From an uncultured Actinomycetes bacterium (GTDB lineage Bacteria; Actinomycetota; Thermoleophilia; Miltoncostaeales; Miltoncostaeaceae), in the NCBI GenBank assembly GCA_903866425.1, contig CAIPNN010000302.1, positions 1-6,821 of the forward strand: a DNA stretch of 6,821 bases. Direction: 5' to 3'. Positions 1 through 4,688 of this stretch are shown here, one piece after another (position 1 is the first letter of the stretch; every line of letters starts with the position of its first letter). The position numbers and the translations under genes are program-made. The notes beneath the pieces were generated by a model, which saw only the letters and a list, made by a program, of their open reading frames with translations, did not search any database and was not told where the DNA came from.

Positions 1-1
1 C

Positions 2-436
2 GAGCTCGGCGGCGCACTCGTGCTGCCCGCGTTCCACGACGCGCACGCGCATCCCATCGCCGGCGCGATCGAACTCCTGCAGTGCGATGTCTCGGCGGCA
101 TCGGATGCTGACGACACGGTCGCCCGCATCGCCGCCTACGCCCGGCACCACCCGAACGACCGGTGGATCCTCGGCGGCGGGTGGAGCATGCCGCACTTCT
201 CCGGCGGAACGCCGTCGCGCCGGCTGCTCGACGCGATCGTGCCCGATCGCCCGGTGGTCCTGCAGAACCGCGACCACCACGGCATCTGGGCAAACTCGCT
301 CGCGCTCGAGCTGGCCGGGATCTCGTCCGCCATCCCCGACCCCATCGACGGCCGGATCGAACGCGAGTCCGACGGGCACCCCGCCGGGGTGCTCCACGAG
401 GGAGCCATGAGGCTCATGGATGCCGTGCTCCCCGCC
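2..436 (+). pseudogene. Truncated YtcJ-like amidohydrolase portion of the fusion
   Basis: This stretch encodes only the N-terminal segment of a metal-dependent amidohydrolase of the amidohydrolase-3 (YtcJ) type, which in full is usually over 500 residues. The HAH pair that binds the first metal is present. The barrel strands that carry the later ligands (Lys or further His, and the Asp) are missing, because the reading frame switches to an ABC ATPase at about 437-446. Seen alone it is a remnant rather than a working enzyme. The boundary is estimated from where each family's similarity seems to stop, so it is uncertain by several codons. Confidence 0.5.
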
Positions 437-1300
437 GTCGAGCCGGTGCTCGTCGTCGAGGGCCTGCGCAAGAGTTTCGCCGTGCGTGCGGCGCGCGGCG
501 GGCGCCGCGAGAACCTGCTCGCCGTCGACGACGTGAACTTCACCCTCGCGCCCGGGGGGTCGCTCGGCATCGTCGGCGAGTCGGGTTCGGGCAAGTCGAC
601 GGTCGCCCGCATCATCACCGGCCTCGAGCACGCCGACGCCGGATCCGTGCGGGTGAAGGGGGAGGACTGGACCTCGGCCCCCCGGGCCACCGCGGGGTGG
701 AGACGCCGCGCCCGCATCGCGCAGATGGTCTTCCAGGACCCCTACCTGTCGCTCGATCGACGGCAGACGGTGCGCCAGACCCTCGCCGAGGCGGTACGGG
801 TGCACCGCCGTGGCGCCGCGCGCAACGAGGTGGATGCCCGCGTCGACGACCTGCTCGCCGCGGTGCGACTGGCGCCCGAGCTCGCGGATCGTCGTCCGCG
901 ATCGCTCTCGGGAGGGCAGCGCCAGCGCGTGGCGATCGCCCGGGCGCTCGCCGCCGACCCCGAGATCCTGGTTCTCGACGAGGCGGTCTCCGCGCTCGAT
1001 GTCACGACGCAGGTGGAGATCCTCACCCTGCTCGACGGCATCCGACGCGACACCGGAGTCGCCCTGCTCATGATCTCGCATGATCTCTCGGCCGTGCGTC
1101 GCCTGTGCGACCAGGTAATCGTGATGCGCGCCGGCGTGGTCGTCGAGCAGGGCCCGATCGCCGAGGTTCTCGACGCGCCCGCCGCCGAGTACACACGATT
1201 GCTGCTCGCCTCGATCCCGCGCGAGGGCTGGGTGCCGCAGCGTCGGGTGCCCATGCGCACGTCCGCGCTTCCGACCATCGACCCAGGAGTCCACCGATGA
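2..1300 (+). CDS. Amidohydrolase N-terminal fragment fused in frame to an OppF/DppF-type ABC importer ATPase (5' partial)
   Basis: The frame is open to the left edge, so the true start lies outside; a GTG at 20 (residue 1 in this numbering) sits inside a conserved LVLPAFHDAHAHP-like motif and is unlikely to be the start. Residues 1 to about 140 resemble YtcJ-type amidohydrolases: the HAH metal motif, GGGW, and DGHPAGVLHE near the end. The remaining three quarters of that enzyme, with its other metal ligands, is absent. From about residue 142 the protein is a full peptide-importer ATPase: Walker A GESGSGKST (186-194), Q-loop Q239 in FQDP, signature LSGGQ (296-300), Walker B with D320-E321, switch H354, and the EYTRLLLASIP tail typical of oligopeptide ATPases. 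It would power a membrane permease not seen here. The ATPase half looks functional; the hydrolase half should not be. The fusion may be a real deletion or an assembly chimera. Confidence 0.85.
   Translation, partial: ELGGALVLPAFHDAHAHPIAGAIELLQCDVSAASDADDTVARIAAYARHHPNDRWILGGGWSMPHFSGGTPSRRLLDAIVPDRPVVLQNRDHHGIWANSLALELAGISSAIPDPIDGRIERESDGHPAGVLHEGAMRLMDAVLPAVEPVLVVEGLRKSFAVRAARGGRRENLLAVDDVNFTLAPGGSLGIVGESGSGKSTVARIITGLEHADAGSVRVKGEDWTSAPRATAGWRRRARIAQMVFQDPYLSLDRRQTVRQTLAEAVRVHRRGAARNEVDARVDDLLAAVRLAPELADRRPRSLSGGQRQRVAIARALAADPEILVLDEAVSALDVTTQVEILTLLDGIRRDTGVALLMISHDLSAVRRLCDQVIVMRAGVVVEQGPIAEVLDAPAAEYTRLLLASIPREGWVPQRRVPMRTSALPTIDPGVHR
398..418 (+). promoter_or_regulatory. Possible internal translation start for the ABC ATPase alone
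   Basis: A purine-rich GAGGGAG at 398-404 precedes two in-frame ATG codons at 407 and 416, the second 11 bases away. Initiation there would give an almost free-standing ATPase with a short N-terminal extension, bypassing the amidohydrolase remnant. This is suggestive only, since GAG and GGA codons are common in such GC-rich genes. Confidence 0.22.
1285..1289 (+). promoter_or_regulatory. Ribosome binding site of the amidase
   Basis: AGGAG lies seven bases before the ATG at 1297. It decides the start of the amidase: the same frame is open further upstream to 1105, but that part overlaps the ATPase gene and has no family-like sequence. Confidence 0.75.
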
Positions 1301-2721
1301 CCGAACGACCAGACGTGCCGAGCCCCCTGTGGCAGGGCGGCCTGCGCGAACTCGCCGCTGCCATCCGCTCGGGTTCGGTCACGGCTCGCGAGGTGATCGA
1401 CGCGCACCTGGCCCGGATCGACGACGTCAATCCCGTGGTCAACGCGCTGACCGTCGTGTTCCACGATCGAGCGCGCGCCCTCGCCGACGAGGTCGACGCG
1501 GGGCGGGTGACCGGGGTGCTCGCGGGCGTGCCGTTCACCGTGAAGGAGAACATCGATCTGACTTGGTCGGCCACGACGAGCGGCTGGACGTTCCTCGCGC
1601 ACGCCGTTCCCTCGGGCGACGCGACCCTCGTCGAACGCCTCCTCGGCGAGGGCGCCATCCCGATCGGCCGCGGCAACATGCCCGATTTCGGGCTGCGCTG
1701 GGACACCGACAACGACCTGTTCGGACGCACGATCAACCCGTGGGACGCCTCGCGGGTCCCCGGCGGATCGAGCGGCGGGGATGCCGTGGCGGTCGCCACG
1801 GGGATGACGCCCCTCGGACTCGGCAACGATTACGGCGGTTCGCTGCGGCTGCCCGCCTACGCTGCGGGCGTGTGCGCGCTGCGGCCGTCGGCGGGTCGCA
1901 TCCCGCCACCCGTCGCCACCTCGGACGAACCCGTTCCGCTGACGTTGCAGCACTTCGCGGTCAACGGTCCGATCGCCCGCTCCATCGACGATCTCGATCT
2001 CGCGTTCGGGATCATGCAGGGTGCCGACGATCGCGACCCGTTGACCAACTCGATTCCGCATCCGTCGTCGTATGAGGGACCGCGGCGGGCCGCGGTGGTG
2101 CGGGATCCGCTCGGGTGGGGGGTCGACCCGCAGGTCGCCGACGCGATCGACCGCGCCGCCGATGCTCTTGTCGCACGGGGCTGGGAGGTCGTGGATGCCG
2201 AGCCGCCCCTGCTCGAGGAGGCCGCCGTGCTCTGGCGTCGGCTCTCGACGGCCGAGATGATCGGCGCCTTCCTGCCCGGGGGGCTACCGCAGCCGCTCAG
2301 CGACGGCTCGACCCGGTACTTCCTCGAAAACGCGCAGGAGGTCGCCCCGTTCGACACCGTCGAGGAGTACGGCATGGCGTGGGCGCGCCGGGTGGCCATC
2401 GCGTCGGCATGGCACGCCTTCCAGGTGCAGCATCCGATCGTTCTGGGTCCGGTGTCGGCCGCGCGGATGCCCGAGATCGGGTTCGACCTCTCCGGGCCCG
2501 CCGCCACGACGACCCTGTGGCGGTCGCACGCCCTGCTCGTGGCAGTCAACCTGCTGGGCCTGCCGTCGGTCGCGGTGCCGACCGGGCTCGATGACGACGG
2601 CTTGCCGACCGGGGTGCAGCTGATCGGACCCCGCAACGGCGACCACGTCGCCCTCGCGGCCGGCCGCGACCTCGAGGCCGTGCTCGGCCATCTCCGCCCA
2701 TCCCTGAAGGAGTTCGTATGA
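1297..2721 (+). CDS. Amidase-signature family amidase
   Basis: A 474-residue serine hydrolase of the amidase signature family, which cleaves carboxamides to acid and ammonia or amine; the substrate is not evident. All three catalytic residues are visible: Lys83 in GVPFTVKENI, the cis-Ser158 in GGSSGG, and the nucleophile Ser182 in DYGGSLRLPA. The length is normal for the family, and the N-terminal helical region (AAAIRSGSVTAREVIDAHLA) and the TDNDLFGRTINPWD segment before the serine loop are typical. The start at 1297 overlaps the ATPase stop codon as ATGA and has a good ribosome site, so the two genes are translationally coupled. No signal peptide is seen, so it should be cytoplasmic, acting on material imported by the neighbouring ABC system. 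It lacks the context of the GatCAB amidotransferase, so gatA is unlikely. Confidence 0.93.
   Translation: MTERPDVPSPLWQGGLRELAAAIRSGSVTAREVIDAHLARIDDVNPVVNALTVVFHDRARALADEVDAGRVTGVLAGVPFTVKENIDLTWSATTSGWTFLAHAVPSGDATLVERLLGEGAIPIGRGNMPDFGLRWDTDNDLFGRTINPWDASRVPGGSSGGDAVAVATGMTPLGLGNDYGGSLRLPAYAAGVCALRPSAGRIPPPVATSDEPVPLTLQHFAVNGPIARSIDDLDLAFGIMQGADDRDPLTNSIPHPSSYEGPRRAAVVRDPLGWGVDPQVADAIDRAADALVARGWEVVDAEPPLLEEAAVLWRRLSTAEMIGAFLPGGLPQPLSDGSTRYFLENAQEVAPFDTVEEYGMAWARRVAIASAWHAFQVQHPIVLGPVSAARMPEIGFDLSGPAATTTLWRSHALLVAVNLLGLPSVAVPTGLDDDGLPTGVQLIGPRNGDHVALAAGRDLEAVLGHLRPSLKEFV
2706..2712 (+). promoter_or_regulatory. Ribosome binding site of the DUF3237 gene
   Basis: GAAGGAG, inside the last codons of the amidase, stands five bases before the ATG at 2718. 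It supports coupled translation across the ATGA overlap. Confidence 0.7.
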
Positions 2722-3182
2722 CCGCAATCCCGCTCCCCGTTCTCGAGTTCGCGTTCGAGCTGCGTGTCAGCGTGGACGACGGCTGGCATGTGGGCCGTGG
2801 TCCCGACGAGAGGCTCTGGTTCACTCCGATCACGGGCGGCACCGTCGCGGGACCCCTGCTCAACGGCGAGGTGCTCGCCGGCGGTGGCGACTGGTCGGTG
2901 CAGCGCGGCGACACGTTCCAGCTCGACGCCCGCTACCTCCTGCGCGCCGACGACGGAAGCGTGATCGACATCCTCAACCGCGGCTACTTCCGTTCGACGC
3001 CCGAGGTCGGCGCGCGCATGATGGCCAAGGAGCCGGTCGACGAGAGCGAGTACTACTACCGCACGGCGCCGGTGTTCCAGACCGATGCGCCCGCGCACCG
3101 GTGGCTGGCCGAGAACCAGTTCGTCGGTATCGCTCGGGATGACAACGGGCAGGTCTGCATCCGGATGTTCGTCGTGAGGTAG
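2718..3182 (+). CDS. DUF3237 (UPF0311) family protein
   Basis: A 154-residue protein that I recognise as DUF3237 from its order of motifs: LEFAFELRVSVD at the N-terminus, the GGTVAGPLLNGEVLAGGGDW core, LDARYLLRADDGSVIDILNRGY, and a C-terminal half with EYYYRTAPVFQTDAP and WLAENQFVGIA. The family is widespread in bacteria and fungi, is predicted to be mostly beta-sheet, and has no firmly known reaction. No signal peptide or membrane segment is present. It begins on the ATG that overlaps the amidase stop and is the last gene of the block, so it very likely shares the amidase's substrate pathway. A role as a small catabolic enzyme or a ligand-binding accessory is a guess. The GC-rich codon use matches the two upstream genes. 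Confidence 0.88.
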   Translation: MTAIPLPVLEFAFELRVSVDDGWHVGRGPDERLWFTPITGGTVAGPLLNGEVLAGGGDWSVQRGDTFQLDARYLLRADDGSVIDILNRGYFRSTPEVGARMMAKEPVDESEYYYRTAPVFQTDAPAHRWLAENQFVGIARDDNGQVCIRMFVVR

Positions 3183-3316
3183 TCGCGCGGCTCGCGCGCA
3201 CCCCGGCTCGAGATTGAGCTCTGTTCGCAATCGCGATGTAGTCAACAATGAGGAAGCATTGAGTAATCTAGTTCCATCGCTCGTGCAATAGCGCATCTGA
3301 CCAGCACTTCTAGGGG
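3183..3316 (+). other. Gene-free stretch between the catabolic block and tRNA-Phe
   Basis: No gene is supported here. A GC-rich hairpin CGCGCG/CGCGCG with a GCT loop (3184-3198) follows the DUF3237 stop but has no T-run, so it is at best a weak terminator. The rest is unusually AT-rich for this window. It holds the palindrome ATCGCGAT (3230-3237) and a small CAATG/CATTG hairpin (3246-3261). No strong terminator is visible for the minus-strand tRNA transcript, and no integrase or insertion-sequence remnant. Confidence 0.5.
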
Positions 3317-3389
3317 TGGCTCCGACGGGCGTCGATCCCGTGACCTCACGATTTTCAGTCGTGCGCTCTACCAACTGAGCTACAGAGCC
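3317..3389 (-). tRNA. tRNA-Phe: tRNA-Phe (anticodon GAA)
   Basis: A 73-base cloverleaf: acceptor GGCTCTG/CGGAGCC with one G-T pair, D arm GCTC/GAGC, anticodon stem CACGA/TCGTG with loop CTGAAAA (anticodon GAA), variable region AGGTC, and T stem ACGGG/CCCGT. The discriminator is A and CCA is not encoded. The T loop reads ATCGACG, with A where T54 is nearly always found. It is the last gene of the Glu-Asp-Phe cluster and lies about 35 bases beyond the terminator that follows tRNA-Asp. Confidence 0.97.
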
Positions 3390-3390
3390 A

Positions 3391-3419
3391 GGCGGATCGC
3401 TCCGGAGAGCGACGTCGCC
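3391..3419 (-). other. Hairpin in the tRNA-Phe 5' leader
   Basis: TCGCTC (3397-3402) and GAGCGA (3407-3412) form a perfect 6-bp stem with a 4-base loop. An outer GGCG/CGCC pair (3391-3394 with 3416-3419) extends it. It ends one base before the mature tRNA-Phe 5' end and has no T-run, so it may be a processing structure for the tRNA precursor rather than a terminator. Confidence 0.45.
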
Positions 3420-3424
3420 AGATG

Positions 3425-3445
3425 AAAAACCCTTCCGAAGAAGGG
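3425..3445 (-). terminator. Intrinsic terminator after tRNA-Asp
   Basis: Read on the minus strand, CCCTTC and GAAGGG form a 6-bp stem closed by a TTCG tetraloop, followed directly by TTTTT. This is a textbook Rho-independent terminator lying 9 bases beyond the end of tRNA-Asp. It would end the Glu-Asp transcript before tRNA-Phe unless read-through occurs. Confidence 0.85.
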
Positions 3446-3454
3446 CCCCATCCG

Positions 3455-3528
3455 CGACCCTGACGGGACTTGAACCCGCGACCTCCGCCGTGACAGGGCG
3501 GCGCGCTAACCAACTGCGCTACAGGGCC
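3455..3528 (-). tRNA. tRNA-Asp: tRNA-Asp (anticodon GTC)
   Basis: A 74-base cloverleaf: acceptor GGCCCTG/CAGGGTC with a G-T pair, D arm GCGC/GCGC, anticodon stem CCGCC/GGCGG with loop CTGTCAC (anticodon GTC), T stem GCGGG/CCCGT with the normal loop TTCAAGT, and discriminator G as expected for Asp. CCA is not encoded. It is the middle gene of the cluster, 45 bases from tRNA-Glu. Confidence 0.97.
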
Positions 3529-3541
3529 TTGCGTACTACCT

Positions 3542-3554
3542 TTCGGCAACCGAA
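3542..3554 (-). other. Small hairpin in the tRNA-Glu/tRNA-Asp spacer
   Basis: TTCGG (3542-3546) and CCGAA (3550-3554) can form a 5-bp stem with a 3-base loop in the 45-base spacer. It lacks a T-run and may simply assist processing of the shared precursor. The evidence is weak. Confidence 0.25.
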
Positions 3555-3573
3555 TTGAGTCTACATCCGGTCG

Positions 3574-3646
3574 TGACCCCAACGGGATTCGAACCCGTGC
3601 TGCCGCCGTGAAAGGGCGGTGTCCTAGGCCGCTAAACGATGGGGCC
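3574..3646 (-). tRNA. tRNA-Glu: tRNA-Glu (anticodon TTC)
   Basis: A 73-base cloverleaf: acceptor GGCCCCA/TGGGGTC, the Glu-type D arm with GGCCTAGGAC, anticodon stem CCGCC/GGCGG with loop CTTTCAC (anticodon TTC), T stem CACGG-type with loop TTCGAAT, and discriminator A. CCA is not encoded. It is the first gene of the minus-strand cluster and is divergent from the heliorhodopsin gene. Confidence 0.97.
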
Positions 3647-3679
3647 GGATGTTTCGTCTCTAACGATTACCGAGTATTC

Positions 3680-3685
3680 AGCATA
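3680..3685 (-). promoter_or_regulatory. Candidate -10 box of the tRNA operon
   Basis: On the minus strand TATGCT stands 33 bases before the tRNA-Glu 5' end, a reasonable position for a -10 hexamer. The best -35 match (TTCGCG, 3705-3710) has a 19-base spacer and is poor, so the call is tentative. Confidence 0.3.
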
Positions 3686-3700
3686 GGGGAGACACGCGTA

Positions 3701-3729
3701 TTGGCGCGAATCGGCGGGGGGACTAGACA
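3701..3729 (+). promoter_or_regulatory. Candidate promoter of the heliorhodopsin gene
   Basis: TTGGCG (3701-3706) and TAGACA (3724-3729) are separated by 17 bases, giving a plausible but weak sigma-70-type promoter and a leader of roughly 60 bases. It overlaps the upstream part of the divergent tRNA promoter region, so the two units could interfere. Confidence 0.28.
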
Positions 3730-3785
3730 GCACGCATCAATCCCACCAAACTCTAGGGAGGCGTTGAAGGTCTCGCGTCTCAATC

Positions 3786-3792
3786 GGGGAGG
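3786..3792 (+). promoter_or_regulatory. Ribosome binding site of the heliorhodopsin gene
   Basis: GGGGAGG lies seven bases before the ATG at 3800 and fixes the start. A second AGGGAGG (3755-3761) is two bases before an in-frame TTG at 3764, too close to work well. The 3800 start also matches the N-terminus known in the family. Confidence 0.75.
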
Positions 3793-3799
3793 TCCCACC

Positions 3800-4603
3800 A
3801 TGGCTCGCAAAAAACGTTCTGCAGACGAGCAGATCAAGCGCTTACGCACGTACAACATCGTTGCGGGCGCTGTCCACCTTCTTCAGGGCCTCGCGTTCCT
3901 TTTTGTTCTGACGCAAATCAGCACCCAGGTGATGTTCCCCGTCACGGTTGACTACATGACCGGCCCGCCCGGAGTCGACCTGCCCACCGAGCGAGTCACC
4001 CTGTTTGAGGTCAACCTCGGCCTCGGCGTCGTGGGTTTCTTGTTCCTCTCGGCGTTCTTCCACTTCCTCATCTCTCTGCCGGGCGTGTTCAACCGCTACG
4101 CCGCCGGACTCAAGAAGAACCACAACTACTTCCGCTGGACCGAGTACGCACTGAGCTCGTCCGTCATGATTTGGCTCATCGCTCAGCTGACCGGCGCCAC
4201 CGACGTGGGAGCACTCTTCGCGATCTTCGCCGTCAACGCCAGCATGATTCTCTTCGGTGCACTTCAGGAGAAGTATGAGAAGCCGGGCAACAAGAAGTTC
4301 CTGCCCTTTATCTTTGGCTCGATGACGGGCATCGTGCCGTGGATCATCATCCTCATCTACACGCTTCAGCCCGGATCGACCAGCGCGGCCGAGGTTCCTG
4401 GCTTCGTTATCGGCATCATCGTCTCGCTGTTCGTGTTCTTCAACACCTTCGCGATCAACCAGGTGCTGCAGTATCGCCAGGTTGGCGGATGGCGCGATTA
4501 CCTCCGCGGTGAGCGCATGTACATCACGTTGAGCTTGATCGCCAAGAGCGTTCTGGCTTGGCAGGTGTTCTCGGGCGCACTGGTGCCCCTCTTCACCAGC
4601 TAG
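3800..4603 (+). CDS. heR: Heliorhodopsin (retinal-binding seven-helix photoreceptor)
   Basis: A 267-residue membrane protein that aligns by eye with heliorhodopsin 48C12 along its whole length. Seven hydrophobic helices lie at about 16-38, 70-97, 112-133, 136-157, 169-193, 202-228 and 238-263. The retinal Schiff-base lysine is Lys249 in LIAKSVLAWQ (48C12 Lys241) and the counterion is Glu115 in RWTEYALSSSVM (Glu107). His26, His88 and Ser245 match the buried polar residues His23, His80 and Ser237. The long first loop carries the family's GPPG motif, and the basic N-terminus fits the inverted topology (N-terminus in the cytoplasm). The ion-pumping DTD-type motif of helix C in type-1 rhodopsins is absent, so pumping is unlikely; the family is viewed as sensory or enzyme-modulating. 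No carotenoid-cleaving or retinal-making gene is present here. A terminator follows, so it is probably a single-gene unit. Confidence 0.97.
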   Translation: MARKKRSADEQIKRLRTYNIVAGAVHLLQGLAFLFVLTQISTQVMFPVTVDYMTGPPGVDLPTERVTLFEVNLGLGVVGFLFLSAFFHFLISLPGVFNRYAAGLKKNHNYFRWTEYALSSSVMIWLIAQLTGATDVGALFAIFAVNASMILFGALQEKYEKPGNKKFLPFIFGSMTGIVPWIIILIYTLQPGSTSAAEVPGFVIGIIVSLFVFFNTFAINQVLQYRQVGGWRDYLRGERMYITLSLIAKSVLAWQVFSGALVPLFTS

Positions 4604-4612
4604 GAGACTCTC

Positions 4613-4632
4613 AACTCTCACCTGAGAGTTTT
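4613..4632 (+). terminator. Intrinsic terminator of the heliorhodopsin gene
   Basis: AACTCTC (4613-4619) pairs perfectly with GAGAGTT (4624-4630) across the loop ACCT, and TTTT follows at 4629-4632. It starts nine bases after the stop codon. ACTCTCA is tandemly duplicated (4607-4613 and 4614-4620), so the downstream arm could pair with either copy. Confidence 0.75.
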
Positions 4633-4676
4633 CCGCCAGTCCGGGAGCCTTTGGTCGTTCTCCCAACTGCGCCTGT

Positions 4677-4682
4677 TAGCGT
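4677..4682 (+). promoter_or_regulatory. -10 box of a probable leaderless promoter for the M23 peptidase
   Basis: TAGCGT fits the TANNNT -10 pattern and ends exactly six bases before the ATG at 4689, so transcription would start at or within a base of that codon. No Shine-Dalgarno sequence precedes the ATG. This arrangement is typical of leaderless actinobacterial mRNAs. TTGGTC at 4651-4656 is the only -35-like sequence and its 20-base spacer is long. Confidence 0.55.
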
Positions 4683-4688
4683 GACGGC

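Noticed and set aside
1105..1296. Upstream extension of the amidase to an earlier ATG
   Set aside because: The extension overlaps the ATPase gene by nearly 200 bases and is an Arg-rich out-of-frame translation of it. The ATG at 1297 has a ribosome site and the ATGA coupling.
742..2061. Minus-strand open frame of 439 codons over the ATPase and amidase
   Set aside because: It is low-complexity, rich in Arg, Gly and Asp, and antisense to intact Walker and amidase motifs, so it is a third-position GC artefact.
1857..3374. Long minus-strand open frame of 505 codons over the amidase and DUF3237 genes
   Set aside because: It is the antisense shadow of two well-supported genes in GC-rich DNA. Its translation shows no family motif, and it runs into the tRNA-Phe gene.
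3300..3660. CRISPR or other array suggested by recurring similar segments such as CGCCGTGA-AGGGCGG
   Set aside because: The repeats are the matching anticodon arms of three tRNA genes in the same orientation, not spacer-separated repeats.
3608..3799. Upstream extension of the heliorhodopsin frame to 3608
   Set aside because: It would start inside the tRNA-Glu gene, and the added residues have no counterpart in the family. The ATG at 3800 has a strong ribosome site.
4142..4144. A light-driven ion pump instead of a heliorhodopsin
   Set aside because: The helix C site has a lone Glu in RWTEYALSSSVM and no DTD/DTE-like pump triad, and the whole sequence matches heliorhodopsin rather than type-1 pumps.
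3842..4666. Minus-strand 274-codon frame over heliorhodopsin
   Set aside because: It is a charged, low-complexity antisense translation opposite a certain gene. It crosses the terminator and has no recognisable domain.
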